Assembly (NCBI RefSeq): GCF_013376105.1
Contig: NZ_JAAMFM010000034.1
Location: forward strand, 1-44,591
DNA length: 44,591 bases
Reading direction: 5' to 3'
From: Arthrobacter wenxiniae
GTDB taxonomy: Bacteria > Actinomycetota > Actinomycetes > Actinomycetales > Micrococcaceae
The notes beneath the pieces are model-generated. The model had not been told where the DNA came from. It did not search any database and saw only the letters and a list, made by a program, of their open reading frames with translations. The position numbers were made by a program, and so were the translations under genes. This document shows positions 16,562-24,057 of the stretch, in pieces (the first letter of the stretch is position 1; each line of letters opens with the position of its first letter).

Positions 16562-16965
16562 ACGCGCGGATTAAGCGGATGACAGTAGCGGAAGTTCGCG
16601 TACGAGCCGAACATGCCCGTGATTCCCTACTCACCGCGCAGGCCAGGTTCGAGCCCGGAGGGCCCATGGCCTCGAACAATACTACGGGGCTGAACGCAGT
16701 GAACGCCGGGATCGCGGCGGCCGACGCCATTTGCGGCTCCAAACTCGGATATCGATCAAACGGCCAAGACCATAGGCAGGCGATTCAACTTCTCACCCAA
16801 GCCCTTCCCGAAAAGAAGACTGCCGCGAGAGACTTGGGCCGGCTCCTGGAAGCAAAGACTTTGACGTCCTATGGTTCCAGCCACATCACGGCGTCCAGGG
16901 CAAGTGAACTCCTCAAATACGCCGCCAGACTTGTCGATGAAATGGAGGCGGCCCTCTCCTCCTGA
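16558..16965 (+). CDS. HEPN-domain-like protein (probable toxin partner)
   Basis: A 135-residue all-helical protein. The central helices (LNAVNAGIAAADAICGSKLG) lead into R66-SNGQD-H72, an Rx5H arrangement as used in HEPN ribonuclease sites. The C-terminal helices (ITASRASELLKYAARLVDEM) complete the bundle. The overlap with an MNT gene is the classic organisation of HEPN-MNT toxin-antitoxin modules. The Rx4-6H motif lies more central than in the most studied toxins, so the family call rests on both motif and context. No other gene shares the operon. Confidence 0.6.
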   Translation: MNARIKRMTVAEVRVRAEHARDSLLTAQARFEPGGPMASNNTTGLNAVNAGIAAADAICGSKLGYRSNGQDHRQAIQLLTQALPEKKTAARDLGRLLEAKTLTSYGSSHITASRASELLKYAARLVDEMEAALSS

Positions 16966-17042
16966 CGCCTGCCACGCCCTCCACCGCGAAGGTACGCTTG
17001 GGGGGAACGCGCTGTTTCGCCTGGCCCGGGAGGGGAATGGAC

Positions 17043-17828
17043 ATGCCCACCTTTAAGGAACTCCACCACGCAGGAACCCCGCTGGTGCTGCCGAACGCGT
17101 GGGACCTCGGCTCCGGCCTGGCCTTTGCGTCGGTGGGCTTTCCCGCCGTCGGCACCACCAGCTTTGGCATCGCGGCGAGCGCCGGCATGCCCGACGGCGG
17201 TCGCGCCAGCCAGCGCGCCACGGTCGCTCTCGCGGGGCAGCTGTGCCGCCTGCCCGTGCACGTCACGGCGGACATTGAGGACGGCTACTCCGCGGATGCG
17301 GCCGCCGTGGCGGACCTCGTGGCCGAGCTGGCAGTGATCGGCGTGGCTGGTGTCAATCTCGAGGACAGCACGGACGGGCACCTGGTGGATCCGGCCGCGC
17401 ACGCTGCCAAGCTGGCGGCCGTCAAGCTCAGCGCCCCGGGCGTATTCGTCAATGCGCGCGTGGACAACTTCTGGTTCGGGCAGGAGACAACGGTGGACGC
17501 CGTGCTGCGGCGGGCCCGCGCCTATGCCGACGCCGGGGCCGACGGCATTTTTGTCCCCGGCGTCGCGGCCGCGGGAGACATCCGGGGCATCGCGGCGGGG
17601 ACCGCCCTGCCGGTCAACGTGCTGGCGCATCCCACGCTGACCGTGGCCGAGCTCGCCCAGCTGGGCGTCCGGCGCGTAAGTTCCGGCTCGCTGCCGTACC
17701 GGTGTGCCGTGGACGCCGCGGTGGCCGCGGCCAACGCCCTGCGCGACGGCATGCCGGTGCCGAAGGCCACCTCCTACTGGGACATGCAGGCCCGGCTGGA
17801 GGCCTTCCAGCAGGGCCCGGAGGCTTGA
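17043..17828 (+). CDS. Isocitrate lyase/PEP mutase superfamily protein
   Basis: A 261-residue TIM-barrel enzyme of the ICL/PEPM family. It opens FKELHHAGTPLVLPNAWDLG, typical of the carboxyphosphonoenolpyruvate mutase-like branch. Metal and substrate elements are TADIEDGY, VNLEDS and FVNARVDNFW, the last corresponding to the NARTD loop. GMPDGGRAS replaces the KKCGH catalytic loop of true isocitrate lyases, so it is not a glyoxylate-cycle enzyme. The start at 17043 is spaced 7 nt from GGGAGGGG; the ATG at 17037 would be too close. Likely activities are C-C or C-P bond chemistry on oxaloacetate-like substrates. It is monocistronic. Confidence 0.82.
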   Translation: MPTFKELHHAGTPLVLPNAWDLGSGLAFASVGFPAVGTTSFGIAASAGMPDGGRASQRATVALAGQLCRLPVHVTADIEDGYSADAAAVADLVAELAVIGVAGVNLEDSTDGHLVDPAAHAAKLAAVKLSAPGVFVNARVDNFWFGQETTVDAVLRRARAYADAGADGIFVPGVAAAGDIRGIAAGTALPVNVLAHPTLTVAELAQLGVRRVSSGSLPYRCAVDAAVAAANALRDGMPVPKATSYWDMQARLEAFQQGPEA

Positions 17829-17890
17829 GCGGTTCCGGCACGTGGCCGTTGGCCGGCGTCCGGACCTCCCTGTGCAGGCGGCCCGCGGTG

Positions 17891-18292
17891 TTACTTCCCG
17901 TTGAAGTCGGCGTCGGTGATGTGCTCGGCCCAGGTGGTGGTCGTGGCCGGGTCCTCGGCGTTTTGCAGCATGGCGATGTGCTCCATGAAGCAGCCCGGCG
18001 CCGCGGCGTGCCAGTGCTCCTCGCCGGGCGGGGTGTAGAGAGTCTGGCCGGGGTGGACGTCGACGACCTTGCCGTCCCGGGTGCCGAAGCGGCCCACGCC
18101 CTGGGTGACGCGGATGTACTGGCCGTGGGCGTGGGAGTGCCAGGCAGTCCGCGCGCCGGGGGCGAAGCGGACGGTGGCCACCACCATGGTCTGGTCGCTT
18201 TCGTGGGGCACGGCGATGGGGTCGAGCCAGACGTCGCCGGAGAACTGGGCCGGCGGATTCTTGGCGGTGGGGACTGCGGGTTCGATGTTCAT
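17891..18292 (-). CDS. Cupin-domain protein
   Basis: A 133-residue single-domain cupin. Cupin motif 1 is TAWHSHAHGQYIRVTQGVGR (50-69, ligands H52, H54 and possibly H56). Motif 2 is PPGEEHWHAAAPG (88-100, H93 and H95). The glutamate of motif 1 is replaced by Gln58, common in this quercetinase/cyanuric-like subgroup. It presumably binds a divalent metal. The start is 9 bp downstream of the stop of a truncated upstream gene (18301), so an operon once existed. The function is probably small-molecule oxidation or isomerisation; no substrate can be named. Confidence 0.8.
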   Translation of the reverse strand: MNIEPAVPTAKNPPAQFSGDVWLDPIAVPHESDQTMVVATVRFAPGARTAWHSHAHGQYIRVTQGVGRFGTRDGKVVDVHPGQTLYTPPGEEHWHAAAPGCFMEHIAMLQNAEDPATTTTWAEHITDADFNGK

Positions 18293-18300
18293 CGTCTGCC

Positions 18301-18459
18301 TTACTTGTTGTTGGTGAAGGGTTCCTTGGCCACGCCCATGGCCGCCCTGCCGTTTTCCACGGCGCGGCCCGGGTGGAAGCCCAGCTGTCCGGTGTTCCGG
18401 CCCGCGGCGAGCACGTCGTCGGTGAGCCCGGCGAGCCTCGGGCGAAGCCGCCTAACATG
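18301..18459 (-). pseudogene. 3' remnant of the gene that preceded the cupin
   Basis: The minus strand reads LRPRLAGLTDDVLAAGRNTG, then QLGFHPGRAVENGRAAMGVA and KEPFTNNK, ending in TAA at 18301, 8 nt before the cupin start. The coding character fades above about 18460. The end loosely resembles the C-terminus of carboxymuconolactone decarboxylase-type proteins, which often accompany such cupins, but this is weak. It is a truncated gene whose 5' part is lost. Confidence 0.4.
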
Positions 18460-18489
18460 TTGCGGCCGCCGCCCACCTGTTGGGGTTGT

Positions 18490-18824
18490 TCAGTCGTGGG
18501 GTTCCTTCTTCCGGAGCTGTCGAGACTGGTCGGATGGTGCCGTGGGTCGGCGATGGCGGTAGACGTCGGACCGATGGTCGATGCGGTGAATGTGGATCGC
18601 CCGGGCCCCCCGTCCAAGGAAAAGAGAACCCGGTAATCGCCGCGTCGGGCCGTGCGCATCCCGGCCAACTCGTGGCTCAGCGGTTTGCTCAGCCGGTTGT
18701 GGTTGTCGCGGAGCGGGCCGGTGATGAACGCCGCAACAACGGCAGCTGTTCTTCCCGGCAACCGGTCGGGCCCGCGCATGGCCGGACCGGTTGCTTCGAC
18801 CGTCCAGGGCGTTTCAGCAATCAC
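18490..18824 (-). pseudogene. RelE-family toxin, frameshifted
   Basis: A GTG start at 18824 opens a RelE/ParE-type toxin: VVAAFITGPLRDNHNRLSKP, then LSHELAGMRTARRGDYRVLF. The frame is lost at the G6C3G3 tract near codons SLDGGP. Adding one base there restores RAIHIHRIDHRSDVYRHR, the normal C-terminal core, with a stop at 18490. Either a real 1-nt deletion or a sequencing error in a GC tract explains it. The upstream antitoxin is damaged too, which favours true decay. Confidence 0.65.
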
Positions 18825-18960
18825 TTCTGCGCCAGCCCGAACCGCGGGCGCAGCGCGTCACCGCCGGGTGCCCGTGTTGGGTGATCTGGATGATCTCGTG
18901 CGTGCTGCCTGCCTCCTCCACCAGTGCGGAGAGCTTGTCCTTGGCCTCGCTCAATGCCAT
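18814..18960 (-). pseudogene. Phd/YefM-type antitoxin, C-terminally truncated
   Basis: An ATG at 18960 opens MALSEAKDKLSALVEEAGST and HEIIQITQHGHPAVT, the DNA-binding half of a Phd/YefM antitoxin. From residue 36 the homology stops and the frame ends after 48 residues (normal length is about 85). The toxin-neutralising C-terminus is missing. The stop overlaps the toxin start region, so a deletion probably removed the antitoxin's 3' end. Confidence 0.65.
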
Positions 18961-19048
18961 CGACCTCATTCTCGTATTTTGGCCTGATGTTTGGGCTCTG
19001 ACTAGCCTGGAATCTAGCCGATATACCCACTCCTACGAAGCTAAACGA

Positions 19049-20033
19049 TTACGCGAAGTACGTGGGCGTGCGCGGCACGTATGGCGCCTCCAGCGCCTTG
19101 ACCTCGTCCCCGGTGAGGTGCAGGTCAAGGGCGGCAACGGCGTCGTCCAGGTGGTGCGGCTTGGTGGCGCCGGAGAGGACCGAGCTGACCACGGGGTTGC
19201 GCAGCACCCAGGCCAGGGCCACCTGCGCCATGGACACGCCGCGCCCGGCGGCGATGCGTTCGACGGCGTCGACGATCGCCTTGTCGCTCTCCAGCCAGAG
19301 CGGGTTGCCGAACATGTCCGTGCCGGGATTGCTGCCGGCGCGCGTGGTGCCTTGCATGCCCCAGGGGCGGGCATTGCGGCCGGCGTTCAGCGGGCTCCAC
19401 GGGATGCTGCCCTCGCCCTCGTCGGCGAGCAGGCCGAACATCTCCCGCTCCTCCTCGCGCTGGGTCAGGCTGTACTGGTCCTGCATGGAGATGAACCGGG
19501 TCCAGCCGTGGAGCGCGGCCGCGTGCTGCAGCTTGGCGAACTGCCACGCCCACATGGAGGACGCGCCGAGATAACGGACCTTGCCGGCCTTGACCAACGT
19601 CGTGGAGGGCCTCCATGGTTTCCTCGGCGGGGACGTCGGGGTCGAAGCGGTGGATTTGGAGGAGGTCGATGTAGTCGGTGTCCAGGCGGGCCAGGGATGC
19701 GTCCACCTGCTCGAGGATGGCCTTGCGGGACAGTCCGGAGCCGCCGGGGCCGCCGTGCATGGGCCAGAACAGCTTGGTGGCCAGGACAGTGTCCTCGCGG
19801 CTGCCGAACTTGCGGAGGGCGCGGCCGGTGATCTCCTCCGAGCTCCCCCGGCCGTAGACGTTGGCGGTGTCCCAGAAGTTGATGCCGAGGTCCACGGCCT
19901 GGCGGAAGAGGGGCTCCGCGGCGTTGTCGTCCAGGGTCCAGTCGCGGCCCGTGCCGGGCGCGCCGAAGCTCATGCAGCCGAGCGAGATCCGGCTGACCTT
20001 CAGTCCTGAGTTGCCGAGGCGGGTGTATTCCAT
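19049..20033 (-). pseudogene. Aldo/keto reductase (AKR), single-base frameshift
   Basis: The start at 20033 encodes MEYTRLGNSGLKVSRISLGC and an intact N-terminal barrel with the catalytic Asp and Tyr of NFWDTANVYG, the Lys of LATKLF and the His of LLQIHRFD. Near 19600 the frame changes: MEALHDV should continue VKAGKVRYLGASSMWAWQF, which is encoded in the next frame and runs normally to TAA at 19049. One extra T in GACGTTGGTC explains the shift; 985 nt is one more than a multiple of three. Full length would be about 327 residues, typical for YajO/Tas-like AKRs. It overlaps the efflux pump by 34 bp. The C-terminal frame has its own Met but cannot fold alone. Confidence 0.75.
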
Positions 20034-21472
20034 GGTTGCTTCCTTTCGGGAGGGGTTTTGGCTGGCCGGGCCGCGATTTCCGCCGGCACGACCAGGGCCA
20101 GTGAGGCGGCGAGGCAGAGGGCCAGCATGATGCTGCCCGCGGTGAGGGCGGCGCTGACGTGGCCGGCCATGGCCGCCCTGTCCGTGCCGTTTCCTGTGGC
20201 GGTGGCCGCGGCGGCCGTGACAAGGACGGCCAGGCCCACGCTGCTGCCCAGCTGGTGGGCGGTGTTGACCAGGCCGGAGGCGGCACCGGCGTCGGCCGAG
20301 GTGACCCGGGCAATGCCGGCGGACGTCAGCGGCGCGAAGGCCAGCCCCTGCCCGGTGCCCAGCAGCACCATGGGCAGGGCGACGCCGGACATGTAGGAGC
20401 TGTCCACGGCGACGCGGCTGAGCCACACCATGCCGGCCAGCGTCACGGCAACGCCCGCGGCGAGCAGCGCGGCGTTGCCGAAGCGCGCGGTCAGGCGCGG
20501 GATGGCCATTGCGCCGGCGAAGTTGACCACGGTCATGGGGAGGAACGCCATGCCGGCCTGGAGCGGGTTGAAGCCGAGGACGTCCTGCAGGAACTGGGTG
20601 GTGAAGTAGAAGAAGCCGATCATGGCGCCCATGTAGAGCATGCGGGCCAGGTACGCGCCGGAGCGTTCCCGGCTGGCGAAGAGCCGCAGCGGCATGACGG
20701 GCTGCCCGGCCCGCCGCTCATTGGCCACGAACACGGCGAGCAGGACTGCGCCGGCGCCCAGGGCGAGGACGGTCCGGGGAGCCAGCCAGCCGGCGTCGGC
20801 CGAGCTGATGATGCCAAAGACCAGGGCGCCCATGCCGAGGGTGGCGGTGATGGCGCCGGCGCCGTCGAAGCGGCCGGGGGTGCGCGGGGACGCTGGGATG
20901 AAGCGGGGCGCCAGAAGGATCATGGCGGCGCCGATGGGGACGTTGATGAAAAAGCCGGCGCGCCAGGAGATCCAGTGGGCCAGCGCTCCGCCGATGACCA
21001 GGCCCAGGCTGGCGCCGATGCCGGCGGTGGCGCCGTACCAGGCGACGGCGGGGGTGCGCTCGCGGCCGGGGGCGAAGCTGGCGGTCAGCAGGGATAAGGA
21101 CGACGGCGCCACGACGGCCGCGCCCACGCCCTGCAGCGCCCGGGCGCCGATGAGCCATTGGCCGCTGGGGGCCAGGCCGATCAGCAGGGAGGCGGCGGAG
21201 AAGACGGCCAGGCCGATGATGAAGATGCGCCGGCGGCCCAGGAGGTCGCCGGCCCGTGCGCCAAGGAGAAGCAGGCCGCCGAAGACGAGGGTGTAGGCGT
21301 CCTGCACCCAGACCAGGCCCGTGGCGGTGTAGCGCATCTCCGCCTGGATGCCGGGCAGGCCGGTGAAGATGATGGAGTTGTCGAGCAGGATCATGAAGTA
21401 GCTGACCAGGATGATGGCCAGGATGGCGGTGCTCTTGGTTGCTGGTGGGGCTGCGGTTGCGGTGCGGGGCAC
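20000..21472 (-). CDS. MFS multidrug efflux pump, DHA2 (14-helix) family
   Basis: A 490-residue transporter. It opens with a helix ending SYFMILLDNSIIFTGLPGIQ, the LDxTIVNVALP-type signature of DHA2 pumps. The conserved loop GARAGDLLGRRRIFIIG follows, and IGARALQGVGAAVVAPSSLS is DHA2 motif C. About 14 hydrophobic segments are visible. The start is a GTG at 21472 with GAAGGA upstream. Its 3' end runs 34 bp into the frameshifted aldo/keto reductase gene, so the two formed an operon. It probably exports lipophilic cations or antibiotics. No TetR or MarR regulator lies next to it. Confidence 0.88.
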   Translation of the reverse strand: MPRTATAAPPATKSTAILAIILVSYFMILLDNSIIFTGLPGIQAEMRYTATGLVWVQDAYTLVFGGLLLLGARAGDLLGRRRIFIIGLAVFSAASLLIGLAPSGQWLIGARALQGVGAAVVAPSSLSLLTASFAPGRERTPAVAWYGATAGIGASLGLVIGGALAHWISWRAGFFINVPIGAAMILLAPRFIPASPRTPGRFDGAGAITATLGMGALVFGIISSADAGWLAPRTVLALGAGAVLLAVFVANERRAGQPVMPLRLFASRERSGAYLARMLYMGAMIGFFYFTTQFLQDVLGFNPLQAGMAFLPMTVVNFAGAMAIPRLTARFGNAALLAAGVAVTLAGMVWLSRVAVDSSYMSGVALPMVLLGTGQGLAFAPLTSAGIARVTSADAGAASGLVNTAHQLGSSVGLAVLVTAAAATATGNGTDRAAMAGHVSAALTAGSIMLALCLAASLALVVPAEIAARPAKTPPERKQPWNTPASATQD

Positions 21473-22070
21473 GCGGGTCCTTCGGGTTCACGGCCCGATT
21501 TTGGGGCCTTTTCGGAATCATTGGGCCGTTGCGTGGCGCCTCTTTACTTGGGCGCCTTGCTTTCGGCCTTGATTCCAGTGAACACTCTGGCGTGCCGGCG
21601 TGGCAGTGGCTGTTGGTGCAGGTACTGGGAGTACCCCTTTGAAGATCATTTGGCAGGATGGGGCATTTAGACAGCGCCATCGGCCAGATGGCATAGCTCT
21701 CAAGCGCGAACAAACCGGGGGACGCTGAATCCCCCATAATGCATATCCGCCGAATGTTAGATGTGCTCGAACATTTGGGGGAAAGATTAAACGGGGGCTT
21801 CAGAATCCAGAGTGTAGTTTCGGTCTGAATCGGTTGGATGCTGGGAGTGGCCCGGCGACATGGTTGGCGAGTTCCGGTACGCCCGCGCCGATCTGCGAAG
21901 GTCTTCCAGGCGGCCGGTGATGGTCCCTTTGCCGACCCGCCGGTTTGTCGCCATTCGGACACTATTGAGGCCACTCCGCCCCTGACCATGTCACCCGGCG
22001 TATTCGTCGTCAACGCTGGGAGGAGGTCCCGCCGTCGCACTTCATCCACGCCCGGCCGACGCACGGCGGC
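21473..22070. other. 598-bp stretch without a supportable gene
   Basis: The region upstream of the efflux pump and downstream of the second aldo/keto reductase holds no convincing coding sequence. It is noticeably less GC-rich around 21700-21830. It contains the inverted repeat AATGTT-11 bp-AACATT (21753-21775), which could be a regulator site for the pump. I see no remnant I can name. Confidence 0.5.
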
Positions 22071-22928
22071 CTAGCTGTTCCGGCGTCCGCCCAGCCAGCT
22101 GACCATGGCGGGGTCGCGGTGGTCGAAGAAGAGGCTCGCGCCGGTGTCCAGGGTGGCGATCCGGCCCATCTGCTCCGCGGTGAGGGTGAAGCCGAAGACG
22201 TCGAAGTTCTGCGCGATGCGGTCCGGGCGGACCGACTTGGGGATGACGACGACGCCGCGCTGTGTCAGCCACCGGAGTACCACCTGGGCAACGGACTTCC
22301 CAAGGGCGTCGCCGATTTCGCTGAGGATCGGGTTGGTGAACAGGCCGTTCCTGCCCTCGGCGAAGGGGCCCCAGGACTCGATCTGCATGCCGCGCTCAAT
22401 CATCAGGGCCTGGTCGCCGGCACGCTGGTGGAAGGGGTGGGTTTCGATCTGGTTGACGGCCGGGACGATCTCGTTGTGGTCGATGAGGTCGACCAGCCGG
22501 TCGGGGTGGAAGTTGGACACGCCGATGGCCCGGGCCAGTCCTTCCGCGTTCAGCTTCTGCATGGCGCGCCACTCGCTGTAGTAGTCGCCGAGGGGCTGGT
22601 GGATCAGGTACAGGTCGACGTAGTCCAGGCCCAGCCGGCGGAGGGAGTTGTCGAAGGAGAGCTTGGTGTCCTCCTCAACGCTGCCGGCGGGGGCGTGCTG
22701 GATCCACAGCTTGGTGGTGACAAAGAGGTCCTCCCGGGCAATGCCGCTGGCCTTGATCGCGGCACCGACGGCCTCCTCGTTGCCGTAGGCGGCCGCTGTG
22801 TCCAGGAGGCGGTACCCGGCCGCGAGCGCGGCTTCGACGGCGGCCTGGGTTTCGGCGTCGGGGATCTGGTAGACGCCGAAGCCGAGGATCGGCATCTGGA
22901 CGCCGTTGTTGAGTGTCACGTTTTGCAT
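22071..22928 (-). CDS. Aldo/keto reductase, 2,5-diketo-gluconate reductase type
   Basis: A 285-residue NADPH-dependent reductase of the AKR5/DkgA-like group. It opens [20 protein letters not shown]. The catalytic tetrad is D43 and Y48 in [12 protein letters not shown]73 in TTKLW and H110 in [10 protein letters not shown]. The substrate-loop region and the NADP-binding VVVIPKSV-R segment near residue 240 are intact, and the length is normal. The ATG at 22928 is spaced 6 nt from AAGGGAA; the open frame upstream is not coding. It is monocistronic. It probably reduces sugar-derived or small aldehydes and ketones. Confidence 0.88.
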   Translation of the reverse strand: MQNVTLNNGVQMPILGFGVYQIPDAETQAAVEAALAAGYRLLDTAAAYGNEEAVGAAIKASGIAREDLFVTTKLWIQHAPAGSVEEDTKLSFDNSLRRLGLDYVDLYLIHQPLGDYYSEWRAMQKLNAEGLARAIGVSNFHPDRLVDLIDHNEIVPAVNQIETHPFHQRAGDQALMIERGMQIESWGPFAEGRNGLFTNPILSEIGDALGKSVAQVVLRWLTQRGVVVIPKSVRPDRIAQNFDVFGFTLTAEQMGRIATLDTGASLFFDHRDPAMVSWLGGRRNS

Positions 22929-23058
22929 GGTTTTCCCTTGATCGCGTGTGAACATGTCCTCCATCAAGAAAACCAGCCCCGGATCCCGCTGGGAAGTATC
23001 TGCCGTGCGGTGTACTGCCAGTTCCTGCTGGGCCCGGCACAACGACCGTTCCCACCGC

Positions 23059-23418
23059 TCAGCCACCACGACGCTGCGCAGCCAGCTGGAGCGAGGGGTC
23101 TTTGCGACCGGCACCCGCGGACACCCACGCCGACGCGGGCGCGCCGGCGGCGCCCAGGAATTTCCCGGTGCCGCCCCTGATGGTCGGCGTGAACGACGGG
23201 TCCATGCTGACCAGTCCGGCGAGCTGGACGGTGCCGCCGTCCCGGACCATGGTGGCGTTGGACTCGCTGAGCTTCTTCTGGTGGTCAACCACCACGGAGC
23301 TGACGTGCACCTGACCCGCCATGTTGCCGTCGACGTCGCTGGCAACGAAGGTGAGCGTGCCCGTCTTGTTCGACGCCGCCCGGACCCCGGCGGGTGCGGC
23401 GCTACCACCCCGGAATGG
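23059..23418 (-). pseudogene. Beta-barrel protein fragment, allene-oxide-cyclase-like
   Basis: The frame after the stop at 23419 encodes [20 protein letters not shown], then [20 protein letters not shown] and [14 protein letters not shown]. The last element matches the GGTGxYxGAxG turn of allene oxide cyclase barrel-like bacterial proteins. There is no start codon, ribosome site or signal peptide, and after GAAG the sequence drifts into low complexity before the stop at 23059. Both ends seem lost. The family call is tentative. Confidence 0.35.
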
Positions 23419-23470
23419 TCAATCGAGCGATGGACGACACACCGGCAGCGGCGGGCCAACCCTTGGCCTC

Positions 23471-23769
23471 ATGAAGTTCTTGGGCCGCCACGGGCTCGAC
23501 ATGTTCCTTGTGGCGCTGGCCGCCGGCCAGGGTTCCGCAATCGTGATCGGCGACGCGCCCGCGGGATTCTCCGGCGGCGGCGTTGAGGGGGGGTCCCAAG
23601 TGTGGGAGCCCGGGGTGTGGGCGCCCGGGGTGTGGGCACCTTGGGTGTGGGCACCTTGGGCGTGGGCACCTTGGGCGTGGGCGGGCCGGGCCTGCTGGGG
23701 ATGCGCGACAGGGCGCAGGCCGTGGTTTACGCGTACGGGACCGGGTTCATCCTGGCGGCAGGGCGTTAA
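23471..23769 (+). pseudogene. Possible sensor-kinase N-terminal membrane fragment with repeat insertion
   Basis: MKFLGRHGLDMFLVALAAGQ followed by GSAIVIGDAP resembles the first transmembrane helix of actinobacterial NarX/DUF7134-type histidine kinases. In another frame, after a 15-bp tandem repeat, GLLGMRDRAQAVVYAY and GFILAAGR resemble a later helix boundary and end in TAA at 23767-23769. No kinase domain follows. Read as one frame, the region gives only a low-complexity Trp-Ala-Pro repeat. A weak call. Confidence 0.25.
23603..23692. repeat. 15-bp minisatellite, five units plus a degenerate sixth
   Basis: Units of the form TGGGC(A/G)CC(C/T)(G/T)GGG(T/C)G start at 23603, 23618, 23633, 23648 and 23663, with a divergent sixth from 23678. 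The length is a multiple of three, so it expands any reading frame in steps of five codons. Confidence 0.8.
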
Positions 23770-23855
23770 GGTTTCCGTGGGCGGCTCCGTCGGCGCCGGA
23801 AAGTGGCAATCTCCTGAATATTCACCTTTATTCTGCGGGTAATCGCGTTGGCAGG

Positions 23856-24050
23856 CCCGGTCTCCCGGGTCTCGACGCGCTCGCAGGGCTCGCTGCTCGA
23901 CCACCGGGGCGGCTCGACCACCCGGTCTCCCGGGTCTCGACGCGCTCGCAGGGCTCGCTGCTCGACCACCGGGGCGGCTCGACCACCCGGTCTCCCGGGT
24001 CTCGACGCGCTCGCAGAGCTCGCTGCTCGACCACCGGGGCGGCTCGACCA
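23856..24050. repeat. Three tandem 65-bp units
   Basis: Units start at 23856, 23921 and 23986 and end at 24050. They are identical except for one base in the third (GGG to GAG near 24016-24018). Each contains CTCGACGCGCTCGCAGGGCT and the motif CTCGACCACCGG, the same core found as a single copy at 34568-34595. The array stops 7 bp before the AarF stop codon. It resembles dispersed REP-like elements of the Micrococcaceae. Confidence 0.85.
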
Positions 24051-24057
24051 CTGGGGC

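Noticed and set aside
16558-16965. Phage or integrative element around the HEPN-MNT pair
   Set aside because: No integrase, tRNA or direct repeats at the borders; the flanking genes look chromosomal.
21753-21775. AATGTT-11-AACATT inverted repeat as a firm operator
   Set aside because: Only 6-bp arms with a long spacer and no regulator gene nearby; mentioned only as part of the intergenic description.
23321-23842. Single protein of 173 residues with Trp-Ala-Pro repeats
   Set aside because: The frame passes through antisense of a barrel-protein fragment and then a 15-bp repeat. There is no ribosome site and no coherent fold, so I treat it as remnants plus a minisatellite.
23856-24050. CRISPR array
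   Set aside because: The three 65-bp units are contiguous and nearly identical, with no unique spacers and no cas genes.
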